Assembly: GCA_910578405.1 (NCBI GenBank) | Contig: CAJTQO010000013.1 | Coordinates: 15,417 to 79,416 of the forward strand | DNA: 64,000 nucleotides | Direction of reading: 5' to 3' | Origin: an uncultured Lachnospiraceae bacterium | GTDB taxonomy: Bacteria; Bacillota; Clostridia; Lachnospirales; Lachnospiraceae | Shown here: piece after piece, positions 61,140 to 64,000 of the stretch | How the letters are laid out: each line of letters starts with the position of its first letter | How positions within the stretch are numbered: position 1 is the stretch's first letter | Made by a program: the position numbers and the translations under genes | The notes under the pieces: generated by a model | The model's database searches: none | What the model saw: only the letters and a program-made list of their open reading frames with translations | What the model was told of the DNA's origin: nothing

Positions 61140-63410
61140 ATGGCAAAAGAATTTAAAAACGGCTCCGTCATCTGTCAAGGCGGCCAGCCAATCCAATCTT
61201 TGAATATGATTGCAAAAGGAACGGTGCGCGCCGTCCATCCAGGTGCGGAATTTTTTCTGGGCAAAGGAGATGTTATTGGCCTGTGCGCCCTGCATCCAGG
61301 TTCCTATATTTTTACTTACATCGCCTCGGATGATGTTACCATCGCTTCTTTCCCTTATAAAGAAGGCCAGTTGACAACGCTTCTTTCCCAAAAGCCGGAT
61401 TTTGCCCAGCTTATTGTCAAATCAGGCTTAAAACAGATGAAGCATATCGTTGAAGCATATGAACTTTCAAAATACGACTGCAACAGCCTTTACCATTATG
61501 TAATTGACAGTTATAAAGAATATTCTACATTCTGTGAACGGTACTCCATTTCCCCACGGCTTCTGCCGGATTTGGAAACCATTGCGCCGCTGTCTTTGGA
61601 GGAGGATATCCCACAGTGGCTGGTTGATTTTTATGAAAGTATGTCCCCAATCCTTCTGCCTGCCATTTCCAACAGTAAGGTGCCAACCCAAGACTTTATT
61701 AACGGGCTGCTTATGGATACCAGCCAGAATGTACTTAATGTGATGTCAGTTTGCCGTATGATGCAAGATTATAAATCAGATATTTCCCGTTTGCTTATGA
61801 ATGAAAACCGGTTGGATTTATTTGATTTATATATTTCGCTTTTTCTCCGTATCGGACATGATAAGGATGACTCCACCGCCATTACAGGCGCTTTCAGCCG
61901 CATGATGCTTCATTTGGAAAGCATCGGTTCTATCGACCATGACATGTATGAAAGCAGGGTAAAAGAATATAGGGAGCTGTCTGCCAACTTAGAAGCCAAT
62001 GGCCTGGAGCCGCCGAAAGAAAATCCAGAGTTTGCGCGCAATGCCAATGCCATTGTAGGATCTTTAAATACCATACTGGAATATGCGGATTGTGAAGCGG
62101 ATATCAAGACAGCCTTCCGCAGCCAGGTGGAAGAATATAAACGCCAGATAGATAAGAATGCGACGGATGACGTCAACCGCAAACTAAGGTTAAACCTTAC
62201 CAAAACATTTTATCAAGTGTACAATGCGGCGTTCCATGTCAGCCTAAAAGACCCTAATATTCCAACTGTGCTGAAGATGTTTTTCCTTTTTGGCTATGTG
62301 GATGAGGAATTGGCCGGAAAAGAAAATGCCGACTACTTGTATTCCATTGCGGAGAAATTCCCGTCTTCCCCGGAAAACCATGTATATACGATATACGAAT
62401 GGCTCAAAGCCATCTACGAAGGGAAGAAAGAACCTAGCCGTAATGAATTTGACGCAGACTACACCGCCTATATCCATGAGCTGAAAACTACAGGGAAAAT
62501 TACAGCGGAAAAGGAAAAAGAAATGGCATCCGACTGTTCCGAAAAAGTCTTGTTTGAATTGAACAATATGTTCCCCCTGGTCAACAAGATTACCTTCGGC
62601 CGTTTGACGACGTTCTGCCCGGTCTTCTCAGAACACAATGTATTGAAGGATTTGGAAAAATCGTTGGTAACTGCCCAAAAGTCCAACGATGCGTTAAAAG
62701 AAATCTGCGCCCTTGACTTTGGCGCTTACTACCGTGAAACCGTCTATTCCAATCCGGAATGTGGCATTCCTAAAGAAAGCGTGAATGTGGAAATCCTGCC
62801 GGATATTATCCTTATGCCCAATATCGGCATCCGTGGCGTTATGTGGCAGGAAATTGAAGGAAAGCGACGCACTACCCCGGCCCGTATGATGCTTTCCATC
62901 TTCCAGATGGAAGACCTAATGACCATCCTTGCTAGGCTTACCGGGGAATTCCGTTGGGAAATGTGCAAACGTGTCCAGGGAGCCAGGTGGAATGATCTGT
63001 CAGAGCCGTCTCTTACCAGTGAATATTTTGACTATATCCAGTTTTATAAAAAGAACAATGCGCTTACACCGGAGGCAAAGGATAAAATCAAAGCCGCTAT
63101 GCAGAAAGCGAAAAATAATTACAAAGAAATGTTTGTGCGTGACTATGTAACGTGGATTATGTTTGAAGGAACAGGATCTCCACGTATGAATAAAGTGGCG
63201 CGAGTCATTCTTTTCAATTACTGTCCGTTTTCCAAGGCAATCCGCGAAAAGTTAAAGGCTAACCCCTTATATAAGGAAATCCTGGAGCGTTACGATGTCC
63301 GCAACGCCCAGAAACTGCACCATATGGATAACCTTTACCAGAAAATCAACAAAATTGGCGCTCAGATTCCGGATGAAATTGCGGTGCAGCGGCATTTTCT
63401 GGAAAGCTGA
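61140..63410 (+). CDS. Large protein with N-terminal cyclic-nucleotide-binding-like domain, unknown function
   Basis: A 756-residue protein. Residues about 1-110 look like a CRP/FNR-type cyclic nucleotide-binding fold (FKNGSVICQGGQPIQSLNMI, GTVRAVHPGAEFFLGKGDVIGLCAL), although the phosphate-binding RxS signature is not evident. No DNA-binding helix-turn-helix follows; instead about 640 residues of mostly helical, charged sequence without transmembrane segments, including RRTTPARMMLSIFQMEDLMTIL and FEGTGSPRMNKVARVILFNYCPF. It is transcribed alone from its own promoter. I know of no assigned function. A terminator-like hairpin follows. Confidence 0.7.
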   Translation: MAKEFKNGSVICQGGQPIQSLNMIAKGTVRAVHPGAEFFLGKGDVIGLCALHPGSYIFTYIASDDVTIASFPYKEGQLTTLLSQKPDFAQLIVKSGLKQMKHIVEAYELSKYDCNSLYHYVIDSYKEYSTFCERYSISPRLLPDLETIAPLSLEEDIPQWLVDFYESMSPILLPAISNSKVPTQDFINGLLMDTSQNVLNVMSVCRMMQDYKSDISRLLMNENRLDLFDLYISLFLRIGHDKDDSTAITGAFSRMMLHLESIGSIDHDMYESRVKEYRELSANLEANGLEPPKENPEFARNANAIVGSLNTILEYADCEADIKTAFRSQVEEYKRQIDKNATDDVNRKLRLNLTKTFYQVYNAAFHVSLKDPNIPTVLKMFFLFGYVDEELAGKENADYLYSIAEKFPSSPENHVYTIYEWLKAIYEGKKEPSRNEFDADYTAYIHELKTTGKITAEKEKEMASDCSEKVLFELNNMFPLVNKITFGRLTTFCPVFSEHNVLKDLEKSLVTAQKSNDALKEICALDFGAYYRETVYSNPECGIPKESVNVEILPDIILMPNIGIRGVMWQEIEGKRRTTPARMMLSIFQMEDLMTILARLTGEFRWEMCKRVQGARWNDLSEPSLTSEYFDYIQFYKKNNALTPEAKDKIKAAMQKAKNNYKEMFVRDYVTWIMFEGTGSPRMNKVARVILFNYCPFSKAIREKLKANPLYKEILERYDVRNAQKLHHMDNLYQKINKIGAQIPDEIAVQRHFLES

Positions 63411-63476
63411 CGGACAATATCCCCTTAGCTATGGGACTTGATAAATAGACTGTCATTTTTTAAGCGATAAAAAGAG

Positions 63477-63507
63477 ACGGCGGCTTTGATTTCTCAAAAG
63501 CTGCCGT
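63477..63507. terminator. Hairpin after the 756-residue protein gene
   Basis: ACGGCGGCTTTGA (63477-63489) pairs with TCAAAAGCTGCCGT (63494-63507) with one mismatch and a bulge. T-rich flanks are better on the minus strand (CTCTTTTT) than on the plus, so it may work for both convergent units. Confidence 0.6.
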
Positions 63508-63578
63508 TTACGGATAGGTATGTAAAATACTTCTGCCGCACGATGGTTTTCCTTTGTCATCGTCCGGCAGATAATCTT

Positions 63579-63779
63579 TCAAAATTTATTGTATTCTTCC
63601 GTTATTCTTTTGCTCCATTTTCCAGTCAAGTCATATTTTTGTGGCTCTGGCTTACCAATTCCAAAATGGATTCTTCTTTATACCTTTTATTAATTCATTA
63701 ATCCTTTTGGCAATGTTCTTATCTATCTTTTGGCAATATAAATAATCCCCTATATGTTATCAATGAAAAGCATTGGCAT
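63579..63779 (-). pseudogene. Decayed YoeB-type toxin gene
   Basis: Translating the minus strand in pieces gives MPMLFIDNI, then GDYLYCQKIDKNIAKRINEL with IKGIKKNPF, then GIGKPEPQKYDLTGKWSKRI with TEE. This is the YoeB order (WxDYLYWQ, KKINELIK, NPFEGKGKPEPL, LSGxWSRRITEEH). Frameshifts fall between the pieces (after NI near 63751 and after NPF near 63663), and the expected C-terminal end with its catalytic His/Tyr is missing. YoeB is a ribosome-dependent mRNA endoribonuclease toxin; this copy cannot be functional as read. Confidence 0.75.
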
Positions 63780-63803
63780 TGCGCGCAAACACACGTTTAT
63801 AAT

Positions 63804-63963
63804 CTAATTTTCCACATCAAATTTTATATGTTTTCCTTCTTTAGCTTGCTTAATAGATTTCTTTAAGCATTTATAATTTGCTTTACGTTCCCGTATATAC
63901 AGATTTTCCATCAAGTTATCGTACTGCGCCTGGGACATAAGCATAACATTTTCAGCGTTTTTT
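63804..63963 (-). pseudogene. YefM/Phd-type antitoxin, N-terminally interrupted
   Basis: The minus-strand frame ending at TAG 63804-63806 encodes RKNAENVMLMSQAQYDNLME then NLYIRERKANYKCLKKSIKQ and AKEGKHIKFDVEN, the C-terminal half of YefM/Phd antitoxins including the toxin-neutralising tail. The N-terminal DNA-binding part should lie to the right, but the frame runs into the CTAGAGCGTGTTTGAA end of the repeat element at 63964. It remains open to the window edge, so a chimaeric start beyond cannot be excluded. It precedes the broken yoeB, as in intact modules. Confidence 0.72.
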
Positions 63964-64000
63964 CTAGAGCGTGTTTGAAAATTGCTTTCCCCAAGATGTG
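63964..64000. repeat. Left end of inverted-repeat element at window edge (copy D)
   Basis: CTAGAGCGTGTTTGAAAATTGCTTTC matches the left end of copy C (43054) at nearly every base. The element continues beyond the window. It abuts the antitoxin fragment, marking the insertion point. Confidence 0.8.

Noticed and set aside
63500..63701. 71-codon plus-strand frame at 63486-63701
   Set aside because: It is the antisense shadow of the decayed YoeB sequence, has no ribosome site and no recognisable similarity.
1..64000. tRNA and rRNA genes, CRISPR arrays, prophage, intact insertion sequence
   Set aside because: No tRNA-like cloverleaf with CCA-adjacent stem, no rRNA core sequence, no regularly spaced repeat-spacer array and no transposase or phage structural gene was found in either strand.

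Overview
The window is a stretch of chromosome from a low-to-middling GC Firmicute, most likely a Lachnospiraceae-type Clostridium (inferred from gene content and order; no rRNA is present to confirm it). Pointers are the mreBCD-PBP2-minCDE-rodA-mgsA block, the rplU-prp-rpmA-obgE-yhbY-nadD-yqeK-rsfS block with a Prp-cleavable L27 leader, sepF next to a YggS protein, single-chain 1266-residue PurL, DUF6508 and DUF4321 proteins, strong AGGAGG ribosome sites and GTG/TTG starts. Almost everything is core housekeeping DNA. I see no prophage, CRISPR array, intact insertion sequence, tRNA or rRNA.

Layout. 1-38.5 kb is entirely on the plus strand: end of der, plsY, gpsA; a MoxR ATPase/VWA pair; cobalamin methionine synthase; ilvB-ilvN; trpS; a putative nuclease-fold protein; miaB-mutS-mutL-miaA; ynbB; DUF4321; radC; mreBCD-mrdA-minCDE-rodA-mgsA-dacA; a small P-loop protein; an HlyD-like protein, yggS and sepF; aroB; an RluD-type pseudouridine synthase; a cytidylate-kinase-like protein and an HD-GYP protein. 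38.8-44.5 kb is mixed: a small membrane protein, dtd and an AI-2E-type exporter (minus), ttcA and a Xer recombinase (plus), then a divergent SOS pair, a yneA-like LysM division inhibitor (minus) and lexA (plus). 44.6-61 kb is almost all minus: a second cytidylate-kinase-like protein, the five-gene branched-chain amino-acid ABC transporter livKHMGF, the ribosome/Obg block, purL, a TetR regulator and a DUF6508 protein. The last genes are a 756-residue cyclic-nucleotide-domain protein (plus) and a decayed YefM-YoeB toxin-antitoxin remnant (minus) at the right edge.

How it works together. The 20-31 kb block makes the rod elongation machine (MreBCD, PBP2, RodA, a D,D-carboxypeptidase) and positions the septum (MinCDE); sepF and the SOS-controlled LysM inhibitor at 43 kb add further division control. 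miaB/miaA (tRNA A37), ttcA, dtd, trpS, rluD and the rplU block serve translation; mutS/mutL, radC, lexA and xer serve DNA upkeep.

The least ordinary material lies between genes. A miniature inverted-repeat family with ends CTAGRGCGTGTTTGAA occurs at 10.9 kb (one-ended), 11.07 kb (63-bp hairpin in the miaB leader), 43.05 kb (complete, about 160 bp) and at the right edge (partial). Three of these copies meet the coding sequence of a neighbour: one supplies a stop codon, one supplies the last residues of the yneA-like protein, and one cuts the antitoxin. The lexA/yneA gap carries several LexA boxes, one inside a perfect consensus promoter. Three 18-bp repeats sit on the promoter of the second cytidylate-kinase-like gene. 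A candidate L21 leader and a livK/livH intergenic hairpin are also visible.
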